64,000 nt of DNA from Tachypleus tridentatus (GCF_004210375.1 NC_134833.1:140732127-140796126); one strand, 5' to 3'. Positions 1 through 12,225 are shown, numbered from the stretch's first letter. Made by a program: numbers and translations. Notes: generated by a model from the sequence alone, not told the origin.

Positions 1-688
1 TTCTACGAAAGGCTGATATATATTTACTCCACAGGGACATCTGTCCTTTCCATTGACCGATCACAAGAGGGCACCACAAAGAGAAACTCTGCATTCTAAG
101 GAGTACCAAAAACACTGAGTTGGCGAAATAAAACCCCAAGTGGTAAAAGAAACAATTAATAGTTTTAATAACACATTTTGTGTATATTATGTTGAAGTAT
201 GTTAATAGATGTGCTAATTAAACTGATCAGAAAATAAATATTTATTTTGACATGAATACTACTACCCGAAATTGGAATACTTTTACCAAAGCCCATAAAG
301 AAAGTGTTATAAAATACGTACCTGTTAGGAATTCTGTAAAATTTAGTATTTAATAATTAATGCTAAAAACGTGAAATTTAGAAGATGTTTGATGTTATTA
401 TGCTTATCCTATATAAAACCTGTATGTGAAAACAATAAAAAATATTTATGTTTATCAAACAAGCTTACAAGGTAGCTTAAAAATAGTCTTCTGTTTGTGC
501 CCTTCTTTTGGTTCAAAAAACGTTATATTTTGTTGAGATGATCAGTGTAAATGACATTAAGGTTGTTGTAGTACAGATACATAAACATTAAAATATTCTA
601 AACACTAAACCTGATGGGTTTATTTTTACTGTAGAATAATTCTTTTGGTGACAATTAATTTTTGTTGAAAAATAACAGTGTTCAGTAC

Positions 689-782
689 CTTTCTGGTATG
701 ATTGCAACAGAATAGCACCAGCACCACAACCACAGCCACCAACAGCTAATGCAAAACGCTTATAAAAATCAGGTACCATCAA
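689..782 (-). CDS. Possible first coding exon of a leftward gene (unidentified)
   Basis: The reading frame opens with two methionines and encodes about 31 residues: MVPDFYKRF, then a glycine/alanine-rich hydrophobic stretch that could be a membrane segment or mitochondrial leader. A possible GT donor (gtactg on the minus strand) follows at 687-688. I do not recognise the protein. If it is real, the rest of the gene lies to the left of the window. It may equally be a chance open frame, since no second exon or homology supports it. Confidence 0.2.
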
Positions 783-949
783 TACAGAGTAAGTACAAAT
801 AAAGACTTGACCTTTTAAAAAATAGATTTATATATTTCAGACCATTTGAAATTTTTACTATTCTTCAATAGATTTGTTAATGGTACAGTGATGTTAACAA
901 GTTTTTAACAAAACTTCTTTTAATAATTAGCCATTTCCAAAACTCATCA

Positions 950-2300
950 AACATTTCTTGTTGGTAGGAGTTAGAAATTTCACAATACAGTCAACTTTCA
1001 CACGACTGAAGAGTTCTTCGAAAGCTGGAATAGGTTTCAAAAGAGCAACAAGAACTTTCTGGTTAGGTTTACCAACCCAATGACAGGTACGACAATTTTT
1101 ACAAAACTGAGAACATTTTGCCTAAATTTGGTCAAATGAAATGTATAAAAAAATTTTCGCGTGTCTTGTTGACACTTAAATGACGTTCCATGGGATGTTC
1201 GTGGATAACTTTTCATATTTTATAAAGATATGCTTTGGAAACAACGATTTGATAAATTACGGCCCAGTTTTCTGAAGCTCGCACGTCTGGTAATTTTCAT
1301 TTTCTTATAAGCACACCATTATTTGAAAAAAATAATCATTTCGAGCTTTCTCCAGTTTATATTTTGTCAGTAAATATTTAAATAATGAAGAAATCTGCTG
1401 AACCTTTTCTTGTTTATCGATCCATCATTATTACTCACAGTGGAAAGTTCAGAAAGACAATCATCACAAGAACCCCGTCGGATCCAAATTAATAATATCG
1501 TCCTTTGAATATCATTTGTTTTTGGCTTAATTTCTTAGCCTGAGCTCGAGGCCCAGTACATGAGAGAGACACATCAGGATTCACTTCAACATCATCCTCA
1601 GATGAAACTGTGACCAGCTCGCTACCCATTTTGTGTTCGACAACTTTCCCCCTAATCAAATTATTTCCCAACTGGCAGATAGGTCTTACACCAACCATAA
1701 TTTGTCCCGAAACTTGGTCATATATTACATAAATATTATGAAGAGGAACATTAACAAAGTCACCCTCAATACCCTGAACAATAACAGACTCACCAGTGCA
1801 GAACTCGAATCCAAAGGCAGTATACATTCTAACAAAAATAACTGAGTCGCCCAGTATCACATAGAATATGTATGGGTATTAGATTGAAAGTGTCATTTGT
1901 CAATGACACAGAACCAGCGGACACAAAAAAATCTAAATTCTTTTCTGATTACAGTAGTCTTTATATCAGTGGTCATATCAACAACATCGAGTGACCTGGT
2001 AAAACCATGTCCATATGTGGAAACGAAAGCACTGGATTTGTCCACTTTTCTTTCTCAAATACCAATAATATGACACAACATTACCAGATTTTTTACAGAA
2101 AAAGCAGACAGGCCTTGGTGGATTCGATGAAGTTTTATCCTGACTGCCAAAATATTTTGAGCTAGAGAAGCTGGATTTTTTTAAAAGAATCCTCAGCTTT
2201 CTTTTTTATGCAAGTGTAATCATGAGAAAAAGTAGCTACCGCCTCTTGTGTTTCGACTTTCATTTCTTCCAAGTAAGTTTTGAGGTTGTCACGTGCACAA
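950..2300 (-). pseudogene. Decayed Ty3/Gypsy-type retrotransposon fragment (gag knuckle, protease end, integrase start)
   Basis: Read on the minus strand, three retroelement landmarks appear in order. Near 2,060-2,115 is a CCHC-like knuckle (CFFCKKSGN) whose His and last Cys are lost. At 1,489-1,860 a 123-residue open frame resembles the C-terminal half of a gypsy protease (VPLHNIYV, then a GNNLIRGKVV segment matching the usual GNDLAGGKV). At about 960-1,340 lies an integrase zinc-binding region (HEHP...H, CRTCHWVGKPNQ) running into the first catalytic Asp context (VDCI). Stops and frameshifts interrupt it. Protease and integrase are almost adjacent, so reverse transcriptase and RNase H are missing. 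No LTRs were found. It is a dead remnant. Confidence 0.7.
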
Positions 2301-3892
2301 CTTTTAAACTTCTAAATTAGACATAAATGTCTTAGTTTGTCGAAATTGTTACCAATATGCATAGAATTACACCATTGATAAAAATAAACCTCTTTTTAGC
2401 TTTTTAACAAATAAGCGTAACGTGATCACTACATCAATTGAAAAGTTGCTATGTTTTACCAGTCCATTGCTTAAAAAAAAACATACCTTTCGTGAATAGT
2501 ACTTAGTTGGCCATGTTTCTCTGCCATCACTTCCTTGAGAAGTGGAATGTATCCAAGCAGAGATGTGGTTAAGAGGTTCGCGGAAGTCGATTTAGGTTAA
2601 CAGTTAATCTCTTTCGAATATGTGCACTAGAAATGATTGCTGTTGTAAGCAATATAAAACTTTGAGGTACTGTATTAGTATTAAAAGTATGTTATCGACA
2701 CAACACTTCTGTCCTTTAAGAGAAGGCAATTATTTAATGGTCTAAAACTGAAACTACAGAAGTCAACCACACAGTCAATGGTTGTTCAGTAAGGAGCAAA
2801 ATGTTTATTTCCTGTGTACATTTAGTTCTTGAGTCTTGTTTTGTATACTTTGTGAGTTACATTTATTCTTTGTAAAACAAATCTACAGTATCTGTTGTTT
2901 TTGAAATTTAATCACGATGTAATAGAAACAGGATCATTGCCAAGGGAAGATATCAGGTGCAAATGAACTCCTATTTGAATCTCAACTGCATTTTGATTTT
3001 AACAGTAAATTAAACCTAGTGTTGTAAAAACTGCCGCATATGTCGTATTTTTATATTCATAAGGTAGTTCGTTTCCTAACGTATTTCTTCAATCTGATCA
3101 AAAGAAGACTGTTATTGATTTACGTGTATTTAGATTTCAAAAACAATTTTTTCCAATGCCCAAGACCTTAATATTTTCCTGTTTCACATCAGTGAATCTG
3201 AATATCGCACCACAACATAGAGCAATTTTCAAGATTTGTAATAAATTTAAACAAAACAGGATATTAAATATTTTGATACCACCAGAAGGTTTATTTCTAA
3301 GGATTGTGAATTCGAATACCAGACATGGCCAGCAGTACTACTTGTCGAACTTTTTAAGCCCGCCAGTCGAACTGACAATATCAAGGCGATCTCAGCTCAC
3401 AACTTATGGTGATTTTCAATCGAAACTAGACGTTTGGATAATTTTATATTTGATTTAAATTTCTGAAGCCAGGATGATCTAAATTGCAAGTTAGGAAAAT
3501 AAATCATTCACAAACCACACATGTATAACCTTTTATATGAAGAATGAATTGAATCTTAGCCCAGAGCGAAATTTTAAGATCAAAATCTGTTCTTTTTCCT
3601 CGATGTTATTCAGTACCACAGAAAAATATGTCTCAAACAGTGTTGAAAATTAATAACAGATGGCACGTCATGTCCTTTCTGGGTGAGAAATGGGGTGAAA
3701 CTGTTATTTTTGTATCTGCAACTTCAAACATTCGACGTTCTTAATTGAAGTGTATGAAAATAATTAGGAAAATGTATGATATAAATACTTTTCATTACCA
3801 TTTTATTAGGCTTGCGTTTTCTAAAACTGCACACAATAATACATATCCAATATTAATTGAAAGTAGCTGTTCGTCTTACTCTCCTATGCACA
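2301..3892. other. Intergenic stretch with no recognised gene
   Basis: This is AT-rich sequence. A 100-codon plus-strand open frame at 3,156-3,458 shows no recognisable motif or splice structure and I do not call it a gene. The part up to about 2,560 may be more of the neighbouring retroelement remnant, since a charged helical stretch (ETQEAVATF) can be read on the minus strand near 2,230. Confidence 0.5.
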
Positions 3893-3894
3893 TA

Positions 3895-5487
3895 CACTGC
3901 TGGCCAAAATCTTAAGTCCAATGAACATAAAAAAAATATTCATTTTGCGTTTTTAGACTCAACAACTTACTTGAGTAGAGCTTCGAAAGATGAAAATAAG
4001 AAAAGGGAAAATCAAAATAAAAAACGTTTTTAGCATTTAATAGGGAAAATGTGAATACTATGAAATTAGCCTAAATACTAGCTGGTCAATAGTTTAAGAA
4101 CATACCAAAAAGAAGTCCTAAACAGGATAGTAAATGCCCAACAAGAGGGCTCAGTAGTGAGTTGCACGGCCGTCATTGCGAATAACTTCAAACATTCACT
4201 TTGGCATGGTCGATATAAGCGTTTGCAGAAGGTTGGCTGGAATGTTATTCCAAGTGGTGAAGATGGCTTCACGAAGATCATGCACTGTTTGGAATTGACG
4301 ACCATTTCTATAGACTTTCCTTGGCATCCACCCCCAAACATTTTTAATTTCTCCAAGCCCGTTCCCTTGGCTGTGGTTTTCGCTGAATGGTCCAAAAGAA
4401 TCACGTTATTCGCCATGAAAAAGTCCTTTGTCCTGCGGGCATTGTGAATTGCAGAGTTGTCCTGCTGAAATATCCAGTCATTTCCACACAAGCGAGGGTT
4501 TTCAGTCAATAAGGATGCTCTTTCCAACATGCCAATGTAGCAAGGAGCTGTTTAATGCCCCTGTATAACCTGAAGCTCCATTGTTCCATGGAAGGAGAAA
4601 GCACCCCAGATCATGATGGATCCTTCTCCACTGTGTCACGTAGAAAATGTCTCCGGATGGAATCCTTATCGTGCCAGTAACATTGGAAGCCATCTGGACC
4701 ATTCAGGTTAATTTTTTCTCATCAGAGAATAAAATCTTTGTCCACTTTTCTACGTCCAATGTGTAGTGCTTCTCAGCAAAGTTTAACCGAGCTGTTTCGT
4801 GGTATGGAAGGAAGCGTGGCCTTTGAAGACGTTTACGGTTTGTAAAGCCTTTCTCTCGTAGATGCCGTCTTACTGTTCTTGAGCTGCATTCTGCATCCAT
4901 AAGGCCCTTAATCTGGTTCGACGATCGGTTGGTGTCTTGCCGGACAACCCGTTGAATCCTCCTGCTCAACGCCGGCGAAATTTTCATGGGCCGACCACTT
5001 GAAATTCTCGTTCCGTATCCCTCAGGGTCTTTTAAGAAGTTTGCAACAGCAGTTTTACTACGCCCAATCTCACCAGCGATGGCACGTTGAGAGAGAACTT
5101 GCTTTTGCAGCTCGACAATTCTGCCACGTTCAAACTCTGTCACCTTTTTAGCCTTTGCCATGTTTTTACCAAATGTAACATAAAAGATGTCAGTGGGAGA
5201 TGTTGACAATATTAATGCTTAAACACAAATGACTAAATTTCGATACGTGTTTACCAATTAATGTTTCGTGTCAGTATGGTCTTAAACTTTTGACCAGCTA
5301 GTATTTAGGGTAATTTCATAGTGTTCACATTTTCCCTATTAAATGCTAAAAAAAGTTTTTGATTTTGATTTTCCCTTTTCTTATTTTCGTCTTTCGAAGC
5401 TCTACTCAAATAAGTGGTTCAGTCTAAAAACGTAAAATGTATATTTTTTCTTTATGTTCTTTGGCCTTAAGATTTTAGCCAGCAGTG
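3895..5487 (-). mobile_element. Tc1-like DNA transposon with long inverted repeats, full length but inactive
   Basis: The element runs from CACTGCTGGCCAAAATCTTA at the left to the reverse complement at the right, with flanking TA dinucleotides at 3,893-3,894 and 5,488-5,489, the Tc1/mariner target duplication. The inverted repeats are long, about 210 bp per end. Each holds two copies of an 18-bp motif like GCTGGYCAA...TTAAG (3,899-3,916 and 4,081-4,098 at left; 5,281-5,298 and 5,466-5,483 at right), the IR/DR arrangement known from Sleeping Beauty-type elements. The single gene inside is on the minus strand and broken, so movement would need a transposase from elsewhere. Confidence 0.93.
4105..5161 (-). 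pseudogene. Broken Tc1-family transposase
   Basis: The likely start is the minus-strand ATG at 5,161 (MAKAKK), the usual Tc1 transposase opening. The first ~150 residues are open and contain the paired helix-turn-helix DNA-binding region (SQRAIAGEIGRSKTAVANF; TVRRHLREKGF), then the first catalytic Asp in FSDEKK. A one-base deletion near 4,710 shifts the frame and brings a stop at 4,703-4,705. In the +1 frame the text continues (NLNGPDGFQCYWHDKDSI) with further stops. The second Asp is in FQQDNSAIHNARR (about 4,440). A later frameshift near 4,380 precedes the third site, and there the residue aligned with the catalytic Glu reads as Lys (IKNVWGW). The family is normally about 340 residues with a DD34E triad. 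Confidence 0.88.
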
Positions 5488-5720
5488 TACTTAAAGTTTC
5501 ATGACAAGTACATTTTCCCATCATGAATACTTCAATACAATGCATAATGGTCCTTTCTTAAATTGTTTAAACTTACCATTGTGAAACAATTTTATTCTAT
5601 TACACTTTATAATAACAAATCAAAAGATTAAAATATAAATACAATTTTCTCTCAACACCTGATATTTTATCTTGCAGAAAACAACTATGTAAATAACGTG
5701 TGCCATAAGTAGTTTTACAG

Positions 5721-6000
5721 TTTGTTTGTTTGTTTTGGAATTTCGCACAAAGCTACTCGAGGGCTATCTGTGCTAGCCGTCCCTAATTTAGCAGTGTAAG
5801 ACTAGAGGGAAGGCAGCTAGTCATCACCACCCACCGCCAACTCTTGGGCTACTCTTTTACCAACGAATAGTGGGATTGACCGTCACATTATAACGCCCCC
5901 ACGGCTGGGAGGGCGAGCATGTTTAGCGCGACGCGGGCGCGAACCCGCCACCCTCGGATTACGAGTCGCACGCCTCACGCGCTTGGCCATGCCAGGCCAC
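5721..6000 (-). mobile_element. tRNA-headed SINE, complete, with 11-bp target duplication
   Basis: This is the best-preserved copy of the main SINE. Read on the minus strand it begins with a tRNA-like head holding an A box (TGGCCAAGCGCGTGAGG) and a B box (GGTTCGCGCCC). A conserved body follows (AACATGCTCGCCC, CACTATTCGTTGGTAAAAGA, TAGCTGCCTTCCCTCTAGTC), then a tail of (AAAC)n. The flanks TAGTTTTACAG at 5,710-5,720 and 6,001-6,011 form a perfect 11-bp duplication, which shows insertion by retrotransposition. The anticodon-loop position reads CTCGTAA, so the head could derive from a tRNA-Thr(CGT). It would be transcribed by RNA polymerase III and has no protein. Confidence 0.93.
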
Positions 6001-6011
6001 TAGTTTTACAG

Positions 6012-7340
6012 ATCTTACAAACATGATTAATAAAGAAATACCAAGAAAATAATTATATGCTAGCCAAATTCCATCATTTCGTGCGAGTATTATCTCTGTA
6101 GTACTTTGATTTTATATGGACATGTAAATACACAATCAGCAATGTGCAAAACATTTATACACCTAATACTCTTAACTGATATTTCAGATATACATTATAA
6201 TTAAATGTAACAGAATAGAACGGCATGTACACTGTAATAAAACTGGGCTCACTCTGTTACAGGTAGTCATATATATATATCACAGTTATATTAATGGGTT
6301 TTTCTTTTCTTTTTTGTTATTCTTATTGTTCAAGCACCACAAAATATTCTGGGCCACTTGTACTACATATTAGTTTTCATAACATCACCGACAGCTTAAA
6401 GATTTTGGACTGGAAGGGGTCACCTAGATAAATTTCATCTCGTGTAATTTTGAGAATAAGTCTATCGATAGTAATAGGCCTACGTATGAATTGTGTCCCG
6501 GATAAGTCATAACGACACTGATCAGAATAGACTTGTCTTATATCACATAGGTTAATCCAAGTTTATTCTCTCATCTATTAAGCAAATTGATATATAAACT
6601 TGTACTTTGACACTCAGTGAAAGCATTAAATGTGTGTACACAGCACTTGTATCCGTAGGCAGTGTATGTTTTTAACGGAGTCTGTATAACCTGACTGGCC
6701 AGCAAGCACATTTGAATATTGTAGACAATTATTTCAATTTATGTAAGTACTCCATTTTATCAACATTTTAACTAAAAACTGTCAAACGCTAACTGTATAG
6801 GTGAAATGTCTTCCAAAAAGACTCCTATACATACTTTGAAACTAGATGTAAACATTCATGCCAATTCGATGTTGCTACCTCGTTCACGGCAATGTTGCCT
6901 ACCGTACCCTCCACCTTTGACTTTTGGTCAACGGTATGTATAAGAATTAATGGCATATAGCACTGTCTTCCCTTCGTTCTTTCGAGTCGTGACTTAGAGA
7001 AGTAACTGCCACTCTCGGCCATTTTACATTGTCTGACAGTTCGAAATTCAACACAAAGCAATGACGACTGTATGCACAAATTTCCCTCGGTGATAAAGAG
7101 AAGTGACTTAACAAGACAATTCCTTAATTAATTTTTACAACTATCTTTTAACCATGGTATAGTTTTGAATACACGGGAGAAAACTTTATGTCAACTAAGA
7201 ATCTTCTAGAGGTTCCACGTGCTTTAACTATCAAATAAATTCCAAGATTAAAAATCTAGCTTACAATATATATATATAGTTTGTAGGAATGGTTCTAAAC
7301 GTTTTCGTGGCAATGAATGCAAATGAGTGAGTTTATAATC
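6012..7340. other. Intergenic stretch, nothing recognised
   Basis: AT-rich sequence with a short AT microsatellite at about 6,271-6,280. An 84-codon minus-strand frame at 6,825-7,079 has no recognisable domain and is not called. Confidence 0.4.
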
Positions 7341-7367
7341 TTAATAAATTTATTCAGCATTAAAAAA

Positions 7368-7455
7368 TAACCTGAAGAAGAAGGTCGAAACATTGTTCTC
7401 TCCTCATCAGTAAAAGTGTTAATACCAATACCAGCTGTTCTGAGATACATATTTT
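7368..7455 (+). repeat. Fragment related to the foldback element arms at 37 kb
   Basis: The text cctgaagaagaaggtcgaaa followed by cattgttctc matches the arm motif of the element at 37,111-37,606 (CCTGA...GAAGAAGGTCGAAACgttgttc), with part of the intervening hairpin deleted. No inverted arm is present here, so it is a lone decayed piece. Confidence 0.55.
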
Positions 7456-7526
7456 TTGGCTTATTGTAAACTCATGTAAAGTCGCCTGATGGTGCAATGT
7501 AAGCTTATTAGTTTGAGTTCATAGCC

Positions 7527-7700
7527 CACCAGTTGCTCAGTGGCAACCCTGGAAGCTAATAATGCTAAAACTGGTTTTCGATACCACTAGTGAAATTGTG
7601 TAGCTTGGGACTTAACAACTATCTATATCCATCATTTTTATTTCCTTTCAATGGCTCAGCGGTAAGTATGTAGGTTTAAAGCACTAAAATTCGGGTTTTG
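7527..7700 (+). repeat. Short SINE-like repeats (second family), decayed
   Basis: Two decayed pieces resemble the second, shorter SINE family of the window. The first, near 7,530-7,622, has TTGCTCAGTGGCAA, then aatgctaaaact, ggttttcgatacc and a gtgtagcttgggacttaac tail. The second, at about 7,648-7,700, has atggctcagcggtaag. These correspond to a tRNA-like A box and B box. No target duplication was identified. Confidence 0.55.
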
Positions 7701-10700
7701 TACGTAATAACTCTTACTAATTAAATCATTACCAGACAATGAACTGTATAACTTATTGACTGCTCATTAACTCATTTTAGAATTTCTGTCATCCTGATTT
7801 TTAAACTTACTGCACGAACTTTCCAAATCATTATATCATCATCACGATTAGTTCCCTCTAGCAAACAAATTGAAATGATAAAATATAAGTTGCAAAAAGA
7901 AACACTGCTAATAAAAAATATAGGCATAATTTTAATAACAATGCCAGCTCTTATCAATTTCAGTTTAAGTCAATTCAGTTTATCTACTCCAAAAATATTC
8001 TTTTGCCTCTTTTATTGTTTCAGTTGTTTTTTTTTTTCCTATTGTAGTACCCTGATTTACAATGCTAAAATCAAATACCTCGAGGTGGCTTCACTATGAA
8101 ACACACAGAGAGACTTTCTGTGTTGTGTGTGTATATATATATTAACTTTAATGTATTTTGCGGTTTTGTTGTCACATTAAACGCATAACTAAGCTGTTTT
8201 CATATAAAATCGTTGAAAATAAATTGTCAATAATCCGAAAACTACGATTTAAATGTTTATTTGCTTTTATTTTGTATTTTCTTTAACGATCCATTGTAGT
8301 AATGACAAATGACCATTTAATTGCAATTACTTATCATTTGCGACTCTTGTCTAAGTATTTGTGCATTACTGTAATTATTTCATATAGTGTATGTATTTAA
8401 ATGTAAACATAAAGGTGCAATTTCTGTCCATCAAACAGTATCACCTAAATGTTTTTTTTTCATATAATATGTAATTTAATTGTGTACGGGTATAATTGTG
8501 TCACTGGAGTTTGAAGATAGCGGTTGAAATAAAAGAATCATTGGCCCAAAACTCTTGAGTAATTTAAAAGTCATTCATATGGGTTTCTATCCGTGACATT
8601 TGGAAGTTGTGAGACCAAGAGGATACATTTCAATTTAACCACGCCTTAACATCCGGAAAAATCTTAGTCATAAATGAATCGGTCAACTGCAAAAATGAAT
8701 AAGTGCCGTTGTGTGTGTCATTTAGATGTTATTTTTCACCATGTGGCAGCACTATATTATTGCTTATGGCAGCTACCTACGTTCTAGGTACTAATTTAGT
8801 ATTTATTTTAACTTTTGTTTAGACTTTCTCCTCATTATCGTTTTATTATGTAAACGTGGACTTTTACAATGCACTGGGGTAAATTATTGAATTATGTAGT
8901 ACTTGTAGAATTAAATTTCCTTTTAGAATTAAAAAGGAACAGAAACAAAAATCTAACAACTGTAACGGAGAAGGTGGATTACTGCTATAATACTCCTACT
9001 CCTAATTTTATTGCTAGTATTAACATAATAAAGACATTAAACCTTAAAGTTTAAATTAAAATTTATTTTAGGTGTCTACTGTTTTACAGTCGTACAAGTT
9101 ATATCAAGAAGTTAGTACGTTGTATTTGAAGCAGACTGTTTGATTTTCATATTTTTGGAACTTAAGTTATAGTAGATTGAGTATGTTTGCGAATACCAGT
9201 GCCTGAAAACCTTGAGAAAATGGAGACTTTCCATAGCGTATTTGTTAGATATTAATATTTATTATTCCTCCTCCACCATTCTCAATGTAATATACAAAAC
9301 TTGTACATTTTTGTAGGATGTAAACATGTAATGGTATGTTTTATCTCATGAAACCAGTTTCTAAATATTGTTGTAGGCATTCTAAAAATACTACTTAAAA
9401 TATAGTCTTCTTTGTTTATTGTTATTTATTAGTTATATCTAAATTAATAGCAGTGATACTTCCAAATACAAAACAAGCTCAAACCTCAGACTCCAGACTG
9501 CTTTTATCAGATTTTCATCTACCTGACTGAAAAAAAAAGTAGATTAGTGCTCGAATTTTAGGCTATAAACACCTGTTATATTTACCTGTTTTAACTTATA
9601 TTTTATAATAAGTTTTTAAAAAAAGCATTTACTTAGTTTTGCAAAGGTAAATCATGTAAGTAAATGGGTTAACAAAAAGTTTTGTGTTATTAATAATAAT
9701 ATTAGTTTCTGATTAAAACAAGCTACTTACCTAAATCATAACTAAAAATATGCCAAGTAATGAGCATAAATAATTATGTTGTTTATACTGTCTTACTCAT
9801 AATGATTAGAATACATTTTTCCAAAATATTATACTTGTCTCATTCATATATGTGACCTTTGTTGAAAGAGTAACTATCTTGAATTTTTCTGGGTGTAAAA
9901 GTCTTTTTGCATCTACGTGTTTTTTAAGTCTATGGTTAATTGTTTTTTTTTGTTTCATATGTAAGTACTTTTCCACATTGTACCTTGTAAATTACAAGTC
10001 ATGTGGTTTTTGTGTTGTTAAATTTAGACATTATGAAGAACTAATTCTGGGGTCTGGAATGTTGTATCAAAGCCAAACAAAAGTTTGAAAAGCCCATAGA
10101 AATATAGCGTGCACATGCACACACACACACACACTGCATGTCTTTACACAGGGTCCCAAAAAGTGTTCTCTTTTAAATGTAAGTAAAACCAAAATTAAGA
10201 GTAACAAGTATTTTTATTTCTTGCTTTTGAAGTTGATACATCAAGCTGTATTACAGCATACAGATAGATAATTGTTTTCCTGATTCGTGGTGTGTACACA
10301 TTTTACTGACAGCATGACAGTAGAGATTGCATTGTCAAACATTCCTCATGTGACATCATTTTAATGTCAGATGCCAACTGACTAAGAGATGACATACTAC
10401 TAAATAATGGTGTGAGTAGTTAAAGCAGGTGACCCCTAAGAGGAGGAGAAATAAACTGATGAGACCCATTTTGACAAAAGATGTATTACATAATTATTAT
10501 ATTATGATTTTCTTTGAGCATGTAAATGAATAAATGGAGTAAGTTAAGACATGTAGTTGGAACTTGTGATATTATTGAAATTGGCATTGAGGGGGATCAG
10601 AAGGGTATAGTGTTCAGTAATGTGTTTGTGACTGTGTGATGAAGTTAAAATCAGTGTGATTTATTGCATGTCATTCAGTAAATGGATATGTTAGGAATCA

Positions 10701-11587
10701 CTATCAGTTTTGAAGTCTTGTTGGCTCTAGATTCTGTTACATAAATACACCAATTTTTAGAAACCAACCTTTGATAACTTTGAAAATATTAATATTTTCA
10801 TCTTTATTTTTATAAATGGCTTAACTGACCTTCAATGCTGACCATATGGTAAGTCCTCAGCCATAAGTATATCAAGGCTTGTGTTTCATGGTGTTATTAA
10901 GCCTAACAATGCTACTAATAAATATAGAATCTTGGAAAGCATGAAGTTTTGAATTTTTAACAACTGTAAACAGTCAGTAAAGTATTCCATTCTCAATTAT
11001 TAAATGACAGTAGTTATAGTTCAAAGAAATATAGTTTTGAAAAACATAATCCAGTATAAAAATGTTTTTAGTAACTGTTATTACTGTTAAAAAGTAGAGC
11101 TAACAAGAAATTAAAAAACTTGCTTTCTCTAGTGTGGAAATACTGTACATACTGTGGTTTAGGTATTTAAATGTTGCAAGCCTTAATAAACTGTCAACAT
11201 TTGTATTGAAGTGAGAACTTAAGTATTAAGGGTAAGCCTGGGTTCAACAGTTTCTTTTCTGTTGGAATTATTAACTTGTGGAAGGATTTGCATGATTATT
11301 TGGTGTATGTTGGTGGCTTAAAGTAGAGCAAAATTTTGTTGGTTAGCTTATTTAGATGCATGTAAAGCAACATGTTTAGTTTAGGTGGATAGATAGGCCT
11401 TATGATATCATGTCAGTTACATTGTTTTTTACTTTGGTTAAACATTTTAGGACTTTTAGAGATCATTGGTGTGAAGTCGAAGTGGGATTTATGGATAAAT
11501 ATTACTGCTTCTACAACATTTTTTTCTTGGGACAATATATGGGCTAAAGACTACTGATGACCAGTATGAATCTTGTGTTTCTTCATG
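7701..11587. other. Long stretch upstream of the gene with only simple repeats
   Basis: No exon or mobile element could be supported here. A GT/TA run lies at about 8,121-8,142 and a CA run at about 10,111-10,134. The text acagggtcccaaaaagtg near 10,147 looks like a DNA-transposon terminus, but no matching partner was found. The real promoter and untranslated first exon of the phosphatase gene may be in this stretch or between here and 15,587, but the sequence gives no firm marker. Confidence 0.4.
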
Positions 11588-11722
11588 AGGTTCCCGCCTC
11601 AGTGGTTTGGTGTCAAATATGAAGATATTTAATGCTAAAAATCAGGTTTTACATGTAACATCCATGGGATTACAGCCCAGATAGCCTATTGTGCAACTTT
11701 GTAATTAACTACAAACAAACAT
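11588..11722 (+). repeat. SINE of the second family
   Basis: The copy shows the family's parts in order: CCCGCCTCAGTGGT (A-box-like), aatgctaaaaatcagg, a gattacagcccagatagcc segment, then ttgtgcaactttgtaatt and an aactacaaacaaac tail. It lies 235 bp upstream of a SINE of the main family. Confidence 0.65.
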
Positions 11723-11957
11723 CACAAGTCAGTATAGGTAACACCATAAAAATACAGACATTAATTAACTCTAACCAGTTGTACTTTACCATAACAATCT
11801 TGTTTATTTCACAAATCTCCAAGATTATTTATGATAAGGGGCAGTTTGGTCCTTCAATGCTCTTTGCACATCCATTTCCTAGAAAAACAAAAAAAATAAC
11901 TCATGTTTTTGTTTTGTTTTTTTTTACACAAAATTGCCCATTCCCATCTTTTACCTT

Positions 11958-12222
11958 TGCCTAGTGCGTAAGGCATGCGACTCGTAACCCGAGGGTCGTG
12001 GGTTCGCGCCCGCGTCACGCTAAACATGCTCGCCCTCCCAGCCGTGGGGGCGTTATAATGTGACAGTCAATCCCACTATTCGTTGGTATAAGAGTAGCCC
12101 AAGAGTTGGCGGTGGGTGGTGATGACTAGCTGCCTTCCCTCTAGTCTTACACTGCTAAATTAGGGACGGCTAGCACAGATAGCCCTCGAGTAGCTTTGTG
12201 TGAAATTTCAAAACAAACAAAT
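11958..12222 (+). mobile_element. tRNA-headed SINE, main family
   Basis: The sequence runs GTGCGTAAGGCATGCGACTC, a B box GGTTCGCGCCC, then the conserved body and an acaaacaaa tail. It is almost identical to the reverse complement of the copy at 5,721-6,000. The first few bases of the tRNA head are missing or replaced. The flanks are only roughly alike, so no target duplication is claimed. Confidence 0.88.
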
Positions 12223-12225
12223 ATT

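Noticed and set aside
3156-3458. 100-residue plus-strand protein
   Set aside because: No recognisable domain, neighbours or splice signals; consistent with a chance frame.
4157-4447. 96-residue plus-strand open frame
   Set aside because: It is antisense to the Tc1 transposase remnant and only reflects that coding strand.
5721-6000. Genuine tRNA gene at the SINE heads (also at 11.96, 32.67 and 39.08 kb)
   Set aside because: The tRNA-like part has no matching acceptor stem and runs straight into a shared SINE body and A-rich tail, and it recurs with target duplications.
10140-10220. DNA transposon starting at cagggtcccaaaaagtg
   Set aside because: The terminus looks suggestive, but no inverted partner, target duplication or transposase was found nearby.
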